DNA of 64,000 nucleotides from Amycolatopsis sp. FDAARGOS 1241 (GTDB lineage Bacteria > Actinomycetota > Actinomycetes > Mycobacteriales > Pseudonocardiaceae). Within the stretch, counting starts at the first letter, position 1. Every line of letters begins with the position of its first letter. The position numbers and the translations under genes were made by a program. Positions 46,453 through 55,733 of this stretch are shown here, one piece after another. Under the pieces are notes generated by a model. The model was not told the DNA's origin and did not search any database. It worked only from the letters and a program-made list of their open reading frames with translations. Where the stretch lies: contig NZ_CP069526.1 in assembly GCF_016889705.1 (NCBI RefSeq), forward strand, positions 7,203,001-7,267,000, written 5' to 3'.

Positions 46453-48045
46453 CTATTCGACTCCCATCAGCAGCACGGCTCCCGCCTGGCCACTGGCATA
46501 ACTCGTCAACTCCACTTCGGGGTGCTCGTGCCGCAGCTGGTCGGCCAGTTCGCCAGTCACGCCCGGCGGCGCAGCCTCCCCGCTCAGCACGGTGACCAGC
46601 TCACCACCGAGCGCCAGCATGCGGTTGAGCACGCTCATCGCGGCCGCGACGAGGCTCGTTTCCGAGGCCGGTGCCGGCTCGATCAGCACCACCTCGTCGT
46701 CGACCAGGCCGATCACGTCACCGGACTGGGCCCGGCCCACCCAGGTTAGCGACTCCTCGGTCGAGATCCGCAGCTCGCCACGCCTGGTGGCCGCGGCGGC
46801 TTCGGCCATGGCCACGACGTCGTCGTTCACACGGCGGCCCTCGTCGTGCACGGCGAGCGCGGCCAGCACCTGCACCGGCGACGCGCACGGGATCACCACG
46901 ACGTCCCGGTCGCCGGCCATCGGGTGCCCGGCCGCGGTGTCGGCGGCGGCCGTGAGGTCCAAGCCGCCCGGCAGCACCGTCACGTGCCGGCCCGCAGCCT
47001 CGTTGAACAGCCCGATCATGTCCTCGACGCCGGGCGTCTCGTCGTCCGGCACGGCCAGCACGGCGACGCCCTCGGCCCGCAGCAGCTCGGCGAGCGCCCC
47101 GCCGTGGACGACGGCCACCACCGACCGGTCCAGCCCGCCTCCCGGCTCGATCGGCGTCGGCGTGATCAGCGGCTCGACGCGGATCCGCCGCGGCCGCCCC
47201 AGCTCCAGCCCTGCTTCGATCGCCGCGCCGATGTCGGCGCAATGGACGTGCACGGCGTGGCTGCCCGAACCGTCGCCGGCCACCGTGACGCTGTCGCCGA
47301 AGCCGCTCAGCTCCTTGCGCAACGCCGGCAGCCGCGCTTCGTCGACACCGTCCAGCAAGTACATGACCTCCCACGCGTACGGCGCGGGGTCAGCGGCCGA
47401 CAGCTCGATCGCGAACGACAGCTCGTGGTCGCGCTCCGGTGCGGTGTCCGTGACGACGCCGGCCAGCGCGTCGAGCACCGCGACGAGCCCTCGTCCCCCG
47501 GCGTCGACGACCCCCGCCTTGGCCAGCGCGGGCAGCTGCTTGGGCGTCTCCTCCAGCGCGGACGCGGCGGCCGCGGCGGCCGTGGCGGCGACTTCACCCA
47601 GCGATCGCGTGTCGCCCTGAACGGCGGCGGCCACGACGTGCAGGACGGTCAGCATCGTCCCCGCGACGGGCCGGCTCACCGCTCCGGTGGCGACGCGGTC
47701 GGCATGTCCGAGAGCTCCCGCGAGCCCCGCGCCGTCGAGTTCGGCGCCGTCGGCCGCCCAGTCGGCGATGCCCCGCACGACCTGGGAGATGATCACGCCC
47801 GAATTTCCCCGCGCGGCGGCCACGGCACCCCGGGCCAGCACGGCCAGCGCGTCCGCCGCGTCGCTCGGTTGCGCGGCCGCCAGGGAATCGCGCGCGCCGG
47901 TCATCGTGTGCAGCAGGTTCGAGCCCGTGTCGGAGTCGGCGACGGGGTAGACGTTGATGCCGTTGATCGCCGGCCGGAGCACCGCCAAGCTGTGCACGCA
48001 CGCCGCCGACCAGGCCGACACCGCCGCCACGTCCAGCACCCGCAC
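46453..48045 (-). CDS. DAK2 domain-containing protein (FakA-like)
   Basis: 530 residues from a GTG with SD AGGAGG. The N-terminal DhaL/DAK2 domain has the ATP-metal motif INVYPVADSDTGSNLLHT and RGNSGVIISQVVRG; the middle contains VDAGGRGLVAVLDAL and the C-terminal part is DAK1-like DegV-interacting type (VTVLSGEAAPPGVTGELAD). FakA phosphorylates fatty acids bound to FakB; the actinobacterial role is less clear. Always found just before recG. Confidence 0.93.
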   Translation of the reverse strand: MRVLDVAAVSAWSAACVHSLAVLRPAINGINVYPVADSDTGSNLLHTMTGARDSLAAAQPSDAADALAVLARGAVAAARGNSGVIISQVVRGIADWAADGAELDGAGLAGALGHADRVATGAVSRPVAGTMLTVLHVVAAAVQGDTRSLGEVAATAAAAAASALEETPKQLPALAKAGVVDAGGRGLVAVLDALAGVVTDTAPERDHELSFAIELSAADPAPYAWEVMYLLDGVDEARLPALRKELSGFGDSVTVAGDGSGSHAVHVHCADIGAAIEAGLELGRPRRIRVEPLITPTPIEPGGGLDRSVVAVVHGGALAELLRAEGVAVLAVPDDETPGVEDMIGLFNEAAGRHVTVLPGGLDLTAAADTAAGHPMAGDRDVVVIPCASPVQVLAALAVHDEGRRVNDDVVAMAEAAAATRRGELRISTEESLTWVGRAQSGDVIGLVDDEVVLIEPAPASETSLVAAAMSVLNRMLALGGELVTVLSGEAAPPGVTGELADQLRHEHPEVELTSYASGQAGAVLLMGVE

Positions 48046-48112
48046 CCCGTAACCTCCTCGCCGGTTCCCGCGAGCGTATCGACCCCACGACGAACCACCC
48101 GGAGCCACTCGT

Positions 48113-48118
48113 TACTAT
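48113..48118 (+). promoter_or_regulatory. rpmB: possible -10 box of rpmB
   Basis: TACTAT lies 61 bases before the rpmB start, in the gap between the divergent DAK2 gene and rpmB. It fits a vegetative -10, but the matching -35 is poor, so this is a weak call. Confidence 0.35.
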
Positions 48119-48178
48119 GGTCGAGTTGCCCAGCGAGTCTGGGCGCCATTCTTTGTCCCAGATCCAGAGGAGTTCGAC

Positions 48179-48370
48179 GTGGCTGCCGTGTGCGACGTCT
48201 GTGGCAAGGGACCCGGCTTCGGCAAGTCGGTCTCGCACTCCCACCGGCGTACCAACCGCCGGTGGAACCCGAACATCCAGACTGTGCACGCCAAGGTCGG
48301 CGTGTCCCAGCGCAAGCGCCTCAACGTGTGCACCTCGTGCATCAAGGCTGGCAAGGTCGTGCGCGGCTGA
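48179..48370 (+). CDS. rpmB: 50S ribosomal protein L28
   Basis: 63 residues, GTG start. Has two CxxC pairs ([19 protein letters not shown] and [13 protein letters not shown]), so it is the zinc-binding form, with [11 protein letters not shown] between. Divergent from the DAK2-recG genes as in mycobacteria. Confidence 0.97.
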   Translation: MAAVCDVCGKGPGFGKSVSHSHRRTNRRWNPNIQTVHAKVGVSQRKRLNVCTSCIKAGKVVRG

Positions 48371-48417
48371 CGCAGTTGAGGTTGCCGGGTGCTCCGTGAG
48401 GGCACCCGAAACCGCCG

Positions 48418-48450
48418 AATGGCGAGTGCTCACCGAGCACTCGCCATTTT
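48418..48450. terminator. bidirectional terminator between rpmB and the hydrolase gene
   Basis: Perfect 14-base arms AATGGCGAGTGCTC and GAGCACTCGCCATT with a 3-base loop; T-rich on the right and A-rich on the left. It serves rpmB (plus) and the alpha/beta hydrolase gene (minus), whose stop is at 48452. Confidence 0.9.
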
Positions 48451-48451
48451 G

Positions 48452-49240
48452 TCACTTCAGGAAGTCCGTCAGCACGGAACGCAGCGACTCGGGTGCGTTG
48501 AGCACACCGTGGTCTTGTCCGGGGATCACTTCGTACCGGGCGTGCGGCACGGTCTCGGCGACAGCCCGGGCCGAAGCACCCATCCAGGCCTCCCCCGCCC
48601 CACCCGACAGCACGAGCACGGGCACGGTGATGGCGGCCAGCCGAGCTGCGGGCAGCCGGCCGCCGGGGCCGGTGACGGTGATGTCGTAGGGCAGCGTGTG
48701 CGCGTAGCCCACGAACCAGTCCCACACGGGCTGTCCCTTCATGGCGGCCACCCCCTCGGCCGGCACGGAAACACCCTCGGTCAGGAACAACTCCACGGCG
48801 CCTTCACGGTTGCCGTCGGCAAGCAGGGCGCTGAGGCGCTCGGCGAGGTCGTCGGCGGGTCGCGGGCGACCGCTGACGATGAACGGTGGCTCGTACGCGG
48901 CCACCTTGTTCACCGGCAGGCCGCGGGCCGCCGCTTCCAGCACCAGGATGGCGCCCGACGAGTGACCGAACAGCGCGGCCGAACCGCCGATGGCCTCGAT
49001 CACGGCCATGAGGTCGTCCAGCTCGCGCTCGACGCTGTAGACCGGCGCGTCCCCGCTCTCACCGCGGCCCCGCCGGTCGACGGCGATGGCCTGGAAGCCC
49101 GCGTCGGCCAGCACGACGGCGAGCGCCGCCACGGTCGTCCGGTCGTTCACGGCGCCGCCGACGAGCAGCACGGGTGCGCCCGCGCCGTAGATGTCGAACG
49201 CGATGGGCGTGCCGTCGGCGGAAGTGACGGTGGTGGTCAT
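48452..49240 (-). CDS. alpha/beta hydrolase
   Basis: 262 residues. Nucleophile elbow GHSSG, oxyanion region VGGAVNDRTT, acid Asp in PVLVLSGGAG, and His in PGQDHGVL. The small fold and DRRGRGESGD fit the epoxide-hydrolase/esterase group of non-haem-peroxidase-like proteins. No signal peptide. Substrate unknown. Confidence 0.92.
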   Translation of the reverse strand: MTTTVTSADGTPIAFDIYGAGAPVLLVGGAVNDRTTVAALAVVLADAGFQAIAVDRRGRGESGDAPVYSVERELDDLMAVIEAIGGSAALFGHSSGAILVLEAAARGLPVNKVAAYEPPFIVSGRPRPADDLAERLSALLADGNREGAVELFLTEGVSVPAEGVAAMKGQPVWDWFVGYAHTLPYDITVTGPGGRLPAARLAAITVPVLVLSGGAGEAWMGASARAVAETVPHARYEVIPGQDHGVLNAPESLRSVLTDFLK

Positions 49241-49322
49241 GGGTTTCCTCCCAGGGTCGGGTTCATCCTCACCCGGGAGTCGGAGCCGGACCACCCTGAC
49301 CGGACACCGCGACGGCGGAAGC

Positions 49323-50000
49323 TCAGGGCAGTTTCCAGTCCACCGGCGCCGCGCCCTGGTCGGCCAGTAGCTGGTTGGCCCGGCTGAACGGACGCGAGCC
49401 GAAGAAGCCGTTGTGCGCGGAAAGCGGGCTCGGGTGCGCCGATTCGATGCACGGGATGGCACCGAGCATCGGGCGCAGGTTGCGGGCGTTGCGGCCCCAC
49501 AGGATCGCCACCATCGGCTCGTCGCGCGCGGCGAGCGCCTTGATCGCCTGCTCCGTCACCTGCTCCCAGCCCTTGCCCTGGTGGGAGTTCGGCTTGCTGG
49601 GCTGCACCGTGAGCGCGCGGTTGAGCAGCAGGATGCCCTGGTCGGCCCACGGGGTGAGGTCGCCATTGGCGGGCAACGGGTAGCCGAGGTCCTCGGCGTA
49701 CTCCTTGTAGATGTTGACCAGGCTCTTCGGCAGCGGCCGCACGTCCGGCGCGACCGAGAAGCTCAGGCCGACCGCGTGCCCCGGCGTCGGGTACGGGTCC
49801 TGGCCGACGATCAGCACCCGCACGTCGTGGAACGGCTGCTTGAACGCGCGCAGCACGTGCTCGCCGGCCGGGAGGTACTTGCGGCCCGCCGCGATCTCCG
49901 CGCGGAGGAACTCCCCCATCGCGGCGACCTGCGGCGCCACGGGCTCGAGGGCCTGCGCCCAGCCTGCTTCGACGATCTCGTGCAGCGGTCGTGCGGTCAC
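49323..50000 (-). CDS. ung: uracil-DNA glycosylase, family 1
   Basis: 225 residues, GTG start. [18 protein letters not shown] (catalytic water Asp), LLLNRALTV, and [13 protein letters not shown]. Removes uracil from DNA. Mycobacterial homologue also lies between thiL and the DAK2/recG genes. Confidence 0.97.
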   Translation of the reverse strand: MTARPLHEIVEAGWAQALEPVAPQVAAMGEFLRAEIAAGRKYLPAGEHVLRAFKQPFHDVRVLIVGQDPYPTPGHAVGLSFSVAPDVRPLPKSLVNIYKEYAEDLGYPLPANGDLTPWADQGILLLNRALTVQPSKPNSHQGKGWEQVTEQAIKALAARDEPMVAILWGRNARNLRPMLGAIPCIESAHPSPLSAHNGFFGSRPFSRANQLLADQGAAPVDWKLP

Positions 50001-50031
50001 GGCCCGCGAGCCTAGCGCGGCGTGGGCGACG

Positions 50032-50562
50032 TCACCGGGGCGGGTCGAGGCGCCGCAGCTGTTCGCGGAACCGTGCGCCGCGGCGCACGTAGGAGTCGAC
50101 CACCATCGCGATCTGCTCGGCGGAGAACGACTTGTTCGGCCGCACCTTCGCCGGCACGCCCAGCGCGATCTCGCCGGGACCCACATGCGAGTTGTACGAA
50201 AGCACCGCGCCCGCGCCGACCATCCCGCCGTCCTCGATCACGGTTCCGTTGAGCACCACCGAACCCGAGGCGATGAGGCAGCCGGTGCCGATCGTCGCGC
50301 CCTCGACGTGCACGGCGTGACCGATGGCCGAAGACGGCCCGAGGACCGTCGGGTGCTTGGAGGTGCAGTGCAGCACGCAGCCGTCCTGGACGTTGGACCG
50401 TTCGCCGATCTCGATGTACCCGTGGTCGCCGCGCAGCACCGTCTGCGGCCACACCGACGCGCGCGGGCCGATCCGCACGTCGCCGATCACGGTCGCGTCG
50501 GGGTGGACGTAGGCGTCCGGGTGGATCGAGGGGACGAGGTCGCCGAGCGCGTAGATCGCCAA
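50032..50562 (-). CDS. gamma-carbonic-anhydrase-like hexapeptide-repeat protein
   Basis: 176 residues, TTG start. Left-handed beta helix of hexapeptide turns ([34 protein letters not shown]). Histidines for metal are present ([11 protein letters not shown] and IGHAVHVEG), as in PaaY/YrdA-type proteins. Either carbonic anhydrase or thioesterase activity is known in this family; which applies is not clear. Confidence 0.9.
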   Translation of the reverse strand: MAIYALGDLVPSIHPDAYVHPDATVIGDVRIGPRASVWPQTVLRGDHGYIEIGERSNVQDGCVLHCTSKHPTVLGPSSAIGHAVHVEGATIGTGCLIASGSVVLNGTVIEDGGMVGAGAVLSYNSHVGPGEIALGVPAKVRPNKSFSAEQIAMVVDSYVRRGARFREQLRRLDPPR

Positions 50563-50578
50563 AACCGTCTCCCGTTCG

Positions 50579-51052
50579 TCACACGAGGTTCTTGCCGAAG
50601 TACCGGCTCTCGGGCTCGTCCTTGTACATGCCGAAACCCGGGATCGCGGTGTAGCCCGACGAACCGTAGAGGGCGATCGCCTCGGGCTGTTCGGTGCCCG
50701 TCTCCAGAACCGCTCGCCGGCGCCCTGCCGCGCGGGCCGTGCGCTCCAGCTCCGCGAGCATCGCGCGCGCGAAACCGTTGCCCCGCGCGGATTCCACGAC
50801 GTACATCCGCTTCAGCTCGACGTCGCCGGGCCGGAACGCGGGCGCCGGACCGTCGTGCGCACGCCACGCCCCGGACGCGACGGGCGCGCCGTCGAGGTAG
50901 CCGACGAGGAACAGCCCGCGCGGCGGCGCGAACTGCGCGGCTTCCATGGGGGTCGAGTCCTCGCTGCCGTAGCGGCGCACGTATTCGAGCTGGACCTCGG
51001 CCATCAGCTTGGTCGCGTCGGGGTGGTCGTAGGCGACCGGTCTGATCTCCAC
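50579..51052 (-). CDS. GNAT family N-acetyltransferase
   Basis: 157 residues, GTG start. GNAT core VELKRMYVVESARGNGFARAM (acetyl-CoA loop), AIALYGSSGYTAIPGFG, with FKNLV-like end. Similar proteins often take small amines. 10 bases after thiL; in the thiL-ung neighbourhood they are probably co-transcribed. Confidence 0.92.
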   Translation of the reverse strand: MEIRPVAYDHPDATKLMAEVQLEYVRRYGSEDSTPMEAAQFAPPRGLFLVGYLDGAPVASGAWRAHDGPAPAFRPGDVELKRMYVVESARGNGFARAMLAELERTARAAGRRRAVLETGTEQPEAIALYGSSGYTAIPGFGMYKDEPESRYFGKNLV

Positions 51053-51062
51053 GGGCCACAGC

Positions 51063-52025
51063 CTAGTGCTGCCGCCAGTGCTCCCAGCCGCCTTCGTGGC
51101 CGTACTCCTTGCCGTCCACGGTCACGCCCGAGCCGGGCATCGTCACGGCTCCGATCCTGCGCCAGCCCTCGGGCAGTTCGCCGAACGGCGGGAACGTCGC
51201 CGCGAGCGCGTGGTCCTCGCCGCCCGTGAGGACCCAGCGCAGCGGATCGGCGCCGAGCGCGGTGCCGACTTCCTGCAGCCGCTTGGAGATCTCTAGGTCG
51301 GCGGTGTGCACGTCGAGCCCGACGTCCGACGCCGCGGCGATGTGGCCGAGGTCGGCGAGCAGACCGTCGGAGACGTCGACCATCGCCGTCGCGCCGGCGA
51401 GCGCGGCCTGCGGGCCCGCGGGGTACGGCGGTTCGGGCGCGCGCTGCGCGTTCACGACTCCAACCGGCGAGCGGAACCCGCGCCGCAGCACGGCCAGCCC
51501 CGCCGCGGCCCAGCCGAGCCGGCCGCACACCGCGAGCACGTCGCCGGGCCGGGCGCCGGAGCGCGTCACCGGTTCCCGGTCTTCCAGGTCCCCCAGCGCG
51601 GTGACACTGATCACGATCTGATCGGCGCTCACCATGTCGCCGCCGGAGACGCCGATCCCGGCGCGCGCCGCCTCCGCCCACATGCCGTTCATGATCTCGG
51701 TCACGACCTCGGTGCGCGTATCCGGCGGGCACGCGAACCCCACGAGGACCGTGGTCGGTTTCGCGCCCATGGCCGCGACGTCCGACAGGTTCACGGCCAC
51801 GGCCTTGCGCCCCACCTGTTCGGGGCTCGACCAGTCGAGGCGGAAGTGCACGCCCTGGACCAGCACGTCCGTGGTCGCGACCACGCGGCCGTCGGGTGCG
51901 GCCACCACGGCCGCGTCGTCGCCTGGACCGAGCAGGGTCGACGCCGGCTGGCGACGCCCGTGGGTGACCGCGTGGATCAGCGCGAACTCGCCCGTCCCGG
52001 CCACCGAGCCGTCGTCCGGTGACAC
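51063..52025 (-). CDS. thiL: thiamine-monophosphate kinase
   Basis: 320 residues, GTG start with SD AGGAGG. Final step of thiamine diphosphate synthesis. LGPGDDAAVV, TTDVLVQGVHFRLDW, NLSDVAAMGAKP, GGDMVSAD and DVSDGLLADLGHIA are diagnostic. Standard length. Same neighbourhood as in mycobacteria. Confidence 0.96.
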   Translation of the reverse strand: MSPDDGSVAGTGEFALIHAVTHGRRQPASTLLGPGDDAAVVAAPDGRVVATTDVLVQGVHFRLDWSSPEQVGRKAVAVNLSDVAAMGAKPTTVLVGFACPPDTRTEVVTEIMNGMWAEAARAGIGVSGGDMVSADQIVISVTALGDLEDREPVTRSGARPGDVLAVCGRLGWAAAGLAVLRRGFRSPVGVVNAQRAPEPPYPAGPQAALAGATAMVDVSDGLLADLGHIAAASDVGLDVHTADLEISKRLQEVGTALGADPLRWVLTGGEDHALAATFPPFGELPEGWRRIGAVTMPGSGVTVDGKEYGHEGGWEHWRQH

Positions 52026-52163
52026 CGGTCACCTCCTGTTTCTCTCCGTGTGCGAAGCCTCGGCCACCGACAGTCGGATCCCCTAGGTTTTTCCCGGGGC
52101 TGGCGATACCTTGCCTACACCGTTCCTACCTCGACTCCATCGCTACCGACGAAAGGGCACGCC

Positions 52164-52397
52164 GTGGTCCACGCATACATCCTCATCCAGACCGAGGTCG
52201 GCAAGGCGGCCGCGGTGGCGGCGGAGATCGCCGGTGTGCCGGGCGTGACCAGCTCGGAGGACGTGACCGGCCCCTACGACGTGATCGTGCGCGCCACCGC
52301 CGAGACCGTCGACCAGCTGGGGCAGCTCGTGGTCGCGAAGGTGCAGAACGTGGAGGGGATCACGCGGACGCTGACCTGCCCGGTGGTCCACCTCTGA
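52164..52397 (+). CDS. Lrp/AsnC-type ligand-binding domain protein (no HTH)
   Basis: 77 residues, GTG start. A lone RAM domain: VHAYILIQTEVGKAAAVAAE, GPYDVIVRATAETVDQLGQL, VQNVEGITRTLTCPVV. No DNA-binding part is encoded upstream. Such stand-alone domains bind amino acids and can modulate full-length Lrp proteins. Common in actinobacteria at this position near thiL and ddl. Confidence 0.93.
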   Translation: MVHAYILIQTEVGKAAAVAAEIAGVPGVTSSEDVTGPYDVIVRATAETVDQLGQLVVAKVQNVEGITRTLTCPVVHL

Positions 52398-52416
52398 CGC
52401 GTGGTGCACTTGCAGG

Positions 52417-52962
52417 GTGGCAGATACCGAGACCGGCGCGCCGCCCCGGGTGGTGCTCGTGGTCGCGGCCGTGCTCGTGGTCGCGCTGGCGGCGGTGGTC
52501 GCCGTCTTCGCGCTGACGAAGAACCAGGCCCCGCCGGACGAGAGCGTTGCGAACGGACCGCTCCCGCTCGTGGCCGTGCCCGCTCCGCAGGCGGGCACCC
52601 CGGCTTGCACGGCGGTCGTCGGCGCGATGCCGGCGACGCTGACGTCGAACGGCAGGCAGCTCGCCCGCCGCACGCTCGCGCAGCCCGCACCGCAGGCCAC
52701 CGTCGCCTGGGGTGACGGCGACGCGATCGTGCTGCGCTGCGGCCTCGACCGGCCGCCGGAGCTCACGCAGACCGCCGAACTGCGCCTGATCAACGGCGTG
52801 CAGTGGCTGCAGGTCACGGAAGACGAGGCGGCCACGTGGTACGTGGTCGATCGCGATGTCTACCTCGCGCTGACCGTGCCGGACTCGGCCGGGACCGGTC
52901 CACTGCAGACCGTTTCGGACACCGTCGCCGCGAAGCTCCCGGACAAGCCTTTGAAGTTCTGA
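52417..52962 (+). CDS. DUF3515 membrane-anchored protein
   Basis: 181 residues, GTG start 19 bases after the RAM gene. One N-terminal membrane segment (VVLVVAAVLVVALAAVVAVF) followed by an extracellular domain with two cysteines (PACTAVVGAMPATL and VLRCGLDRP) and WYVVDRDVYLALTVP. Homologue of Rv2980, which lies beside ddlA in M. tuberculosis. Function unknown. Confidence 0.93.
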   Translation: MADTETGAPPRVVLVVAAVLVVALAAVVAVFALTKNQAPPDESVANGPLPLVAVPAPQAGTPACTAVVGAMPATLTSNGRQLARRTLAQPAPQATVAWGDGDAIVLRCGLDRPPELTQTAELRLINGVQWLQVTEDEAATWYVVDRDVYLALTVPDSAGTGPLQTVSDTVAAKLPDKPLKF

Positions 52963-52966
52963 CGGT

Positions 52967-53545
52967 CCGGGCGGCGATCGCCTCCAGGCAGTCGCCCGTG
53001 GTGCGCGGGCCGAGCACGGCGACGTCGACGCTCAGCACCACCATCGCGGCCGCCCCGACGGCGAACGTCGTGGCGGTCCCGTCGGCTGCAGCATCGGCAG
53101 CGGAATGAACGGCATCGCGGCCGTGGCGAGTGCGCAAGCCGAACCGGCGGCCGTCCCGCGCAGCGAAGTCGGGAACAGCTCGCCCTCGTAGGTGTGGAAA
53201 GCGTTGGAGAACACGTTGCTCGCGGCGGTGTAGCAGACGCCCAGCGCCGCGATCGCCGCGAGCCGAAGGCCTGCAGCGGTTGGAAGACGTGGAGCAGTGC
53301 GGTGCGGCCGAGCCACGGTTTGCGCGGCGACGCTTTGAATCGCATGGGTTGCGGCAAGGTTCCGATTTCGGCGAGCTGCCGCGGCACGGCGGCTTCGAGT
53401 TGCCTGCATCCGTGCTCACGCCGAACTCGTGCGTGAGCACGGTGCTGATCGTGGCGGTGAGGAACAGGGGTCGCAGAACGTCGTCAGTCCCACGACGGCG
53501 ACGAGATACCGGTGCCGGCGATTCCGCGCGGGCTGCCCCTGCCCG
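52967..53545 (-). pseudogene. MFS transporter remnant, C-terminal part with several frameshifts
   Basis: Pieces in three frames align to the second half of a sugar-porter-like MFS protein: VAVVGLTTFCD, PLFLTATISTVLTHEFG, LRLAAIAALGVCYTAASNVF, NAFHTYEGELFPTSLRGTAA, ATTFAVGAAAMVVLSVDV and VLGPRTTGDCLEAIA. The N-terminal six segments are gone and no frame is open throughout. It ends next to the DUF3515 stop in opposite orientation. Confidence 0.8.
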
Positions 53546-53937
53546 GGTGTCACCCGATGACCACACGGGCGGCCGGGGCGGCGTTCACCTCCCCGAAACG
53601 CCGGAAACACCAAGTTGTTCTCGAGGACATCATCGCGAAATGACCCGGCTGTGAAATTCCCGGCAAGGTAGGTCCGGAATGTCGGGAGGATTTTTCGCAC
53701 GGCCGGAACGGTGGATCGAAAACCGGCCGGAACAGTGGTGCGCTGCCGCCCGGCCGAGCCCGGCTCGGGGCGGCAGCACACGGTTGTCGTTGTGCCCGTT
53801 GACCATTCGACCGGTGGTGCGTGCCGAGTGGAGTCGCTTGCACCGCCGGACGAGCACGCGGGACCGCGACTTCGCCAGATTACCACTCTGGCCGGAGCAG
53901 GTGGTTCCGCGAATTCCATTGCCGAAAGGAATCGTCA
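53546..53937. other. gap between the MFS remnant and the AmiS-like gene
   Basis: About 390 bases. Nothing gene-like is visible; GC is slightly lower than the surroundings (for example GGAGGATTTTTCGC near 53690). It probably holds the promoter of the AmiS-like gene and debris of the MFS gene. Confidence 0.45.
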
Positions 53938-54462
53938 GTGCCACCCATCACCGTGATCTTCGTCGTCTCCGGGCTCGCCGCCTGGCTGAACGGATTGGCG
54001 TTTCTCGGAATCGGCGCGAAACCCGCCGAAGACGGCCCGAACCCGCTGACCGCGGTCGGCTGGGTGACGGCGCTCGCCGGCGTCGTCGACCTCGTGCAGG
54101 CCGCCGTGATCATCGCGACCGCACCACCGGCGACGGGCGTTCCGCTCGCCGGGATCGTCACGTTCTACGGGACGTTCTTCACCGCCCTGGGCGTGGTGCT
54201 CGTCAAGGGGCTCGACCTGCGGCCGATCGGCAACCTGGCCGTGGTGGTGGCCGTCGTGCCGCTGCTGTGGTGGAAGTTCTTCGGCGGCAGCTGGCTGCTG
54301 CAGTCGATCCTCGTCGTGTGGCTGGTCGCGTTCCTCGCGGTGGCGGCCACGACCTACGGCAAGCTCCCCGGCAAGGTGCTGGGTGGGATCCTCACCGTCA
54401 CCTCGCTGTACACGTTCCTGACGCCGGCCGCGCTGCTGGCGCTGGGCAAGTCGATCCCCTGA
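53938..54462 (+). CDS. AmiS/UreI family channel protein
   Basis: 174 residues, GTG start with SD AAAGGA. Six membrane segments (ITVIFVVSGLAAWLNGLAFL, AVGWVTALAGVVDLVQAAVI, IVTFYGTFFTALGVVLVKGL, AVVVAVVPLLWWKFFG, SILVVWLVAFLAVAATTYG, ILTVTSLYTFLTPAALLALG). Family members are urea or short amide channels. No urease or amidase gene is adjacent, so the permeant is unknown. Confidence 0.92.
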   Translation: MPPITVIFVVSGLAAWLNGLAFLGIGAKPAEDGPNPLTAVGWVTALAGVVDLVQAAVIIATAPPATGVPLAGIVTFYGTFFTALGVVLVKGLDLRPIGNLAVVVAVVPLLWWKFFGGSWLLQSILVVWLVAFLAVAATTYGKLPGKVLGGILTVTSLYTFLTPAALLALGKSIP

Positions 54463-54465
54463 GCC

Positions 54466-54509
54466 GAGCGAGCGGGACCGTCCAGTTCGGGCGGTCCCGC
54501 CGTTCGCTC
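54466..54509. terminator. shared hairpin between the AmiS-like gene and ddl
   Basis: GCGGGACCG with CGGTCCCGC and an outer GAGCGA with TCGCTC form a long GC stem starting a few bases after the AmiS-like stop; its right arm reaches into the ddl stop codon. No U-tract is present. Confidence 0.65.
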
Positions 54510-55605
54510 AGCGCAGGCCGGTGCCGCGCGCGAGGGCCGTGTCGATGAGGGTGGTCAGCAGCGTCTTGTAGTCGACGCCGGTGACCTCCCACATCTTCGG
54601 GTACGCGGACTTCGTGGTGAAGCCGGGCATGGTGTTGACCTCGTTGATCACGAGATCGCCGCTTTCGGTGACGAAGAAGTCGACGCGGGCCAAGCCCTGG
54701 CAGTCGAGCGCGCGGAACGCCTCGACGGCCATCGCGCGCACGCGCTCGGTGACCACGTCGTCGAGCTTGGCGGGGATGTCCAGTTCGGCGTCTTCGCCCA
54801 GGTACTTGGTCTCGAAGTCGTACCACGCGTCGTCGCCCTTGGCGAGCACACGGATCTCCGCCGGCAGCGACGCCTCGACGCGGCCGTCGGGGAACTCCAG
54901 CACCCCGCACTCGACCTCCCGGCCGACGACAGCGGCCTCCACGAGCACCTTCGGGTCCGTCCGGCGCGCCAGCTCGATGGCGGCGTCCACATCGGACCAC
55001 TTCGTGACTCGCGAGATGCCGACGGACGAACCCGCGCGCGAGGGCTTCACGAAAACGGGCAGGCCGAGGCGTTCCCGGTCCTCTTGGGACACTGTGGACT
55101 GTCCACGGCGGAGCGCCGAGTAGGTGCCCACCGGCAGCCCCTCCGCGGCGAGCAGCTTCTTCGCGTACTCCTTGTCCATGGCGGCCGCACTGGCGAGCAC
55201 CCCGGGGCCGACGTAAGGGAGATCGGCCATCTCCAGGAGGCCCTGGATGGTGCCGTCCTCGCCGAACGCGCCGTGCAGCACGGGGAAGACCACGTCGACG
55301 GCGCTGAGCACCTCGGTCGCCTCGCCGGGGTCGACGATGCGCAGCTCGCGGCTGGTCGGGTCGCCCGCCAGCACGAGCGCGCGGCCGGACTCCACGGTCG
55401 GCAGCTCGCGGCCCTGGATGCTCAGCTCCTTCGGGTCGCCGGTGCCGAGCACCCAGCCGCCCCGGGGCGTGATGCCCACCGGGAGCACCTCGTAGCGCTC
55501 CGGATCCAGGTTCGCGATCACACTGCCGGCCGACAGGCACGAGATGGTGTGCTCGCTGCTGCGCCCGCCGAACACGACCGCCACGCGGATCTTCTCAGCA
55601 CTCAT
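54508..55605 (-). CDS. ddl: D-alanine--D-alanine ligase
   Basis: 365 residues. Joins two D-alanines for peptidoglycan precursors. N-terminal [23 protein letters not shown]-grasp segments [18 protein letters not shown] and YDFETKYLG, and metal site [20 protein letters not shown]. Phe/Tyr at the YDFETKY position marks D-Ala-D-Ala, not D-Ala-D-Lac, activity (inference from known variants). Isolated minus-strand gene as in mycobacteria. Confidence 0.97.
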   Translation of the reverse strand: MSAEKIRVAVVFGGRSSEHTISCLSAGSVIANLDPERYEVLPVGITPRGGWVLGTGDPKELSIQGRELPTVESGRALVLAGDPTSRELRIVDPGEATEVLSAVDVVFPVLHGAFGEDGTIQGLLEMADLPYVGPGVLASAAAMDKEYAKKLLAAEGLPVGTYSALRRGQSTVSQEDRERLGLPVFVKPSRAGSSVGISRVTKWSDVDAAIELARRTDPKVLVEAAVVGREVECGVLEFPDGRVEASLPAEIRVLAKGDDAWYDFETKYLGEDAELDIPAKLDDVVTERVRAMAVEAFRALDCQGLARVDFFVTESGDLVINEVNTMPGFTTKSAYPKMWEVTGVDYKTLLTTLIDTALARGTGLR

Positions 55606-55733
55606 GGTGGCTCACCGTACCGGGTGACCACGGCGAATGGTGCGGGCCCGGTGCGTGGCCCGTTCACCTGTGCACGAAGTGACCACTCGGAACGGTCGCT
55701 GTGACGGTGGTGGTGTTGGGTGGAGGGGCCGTT

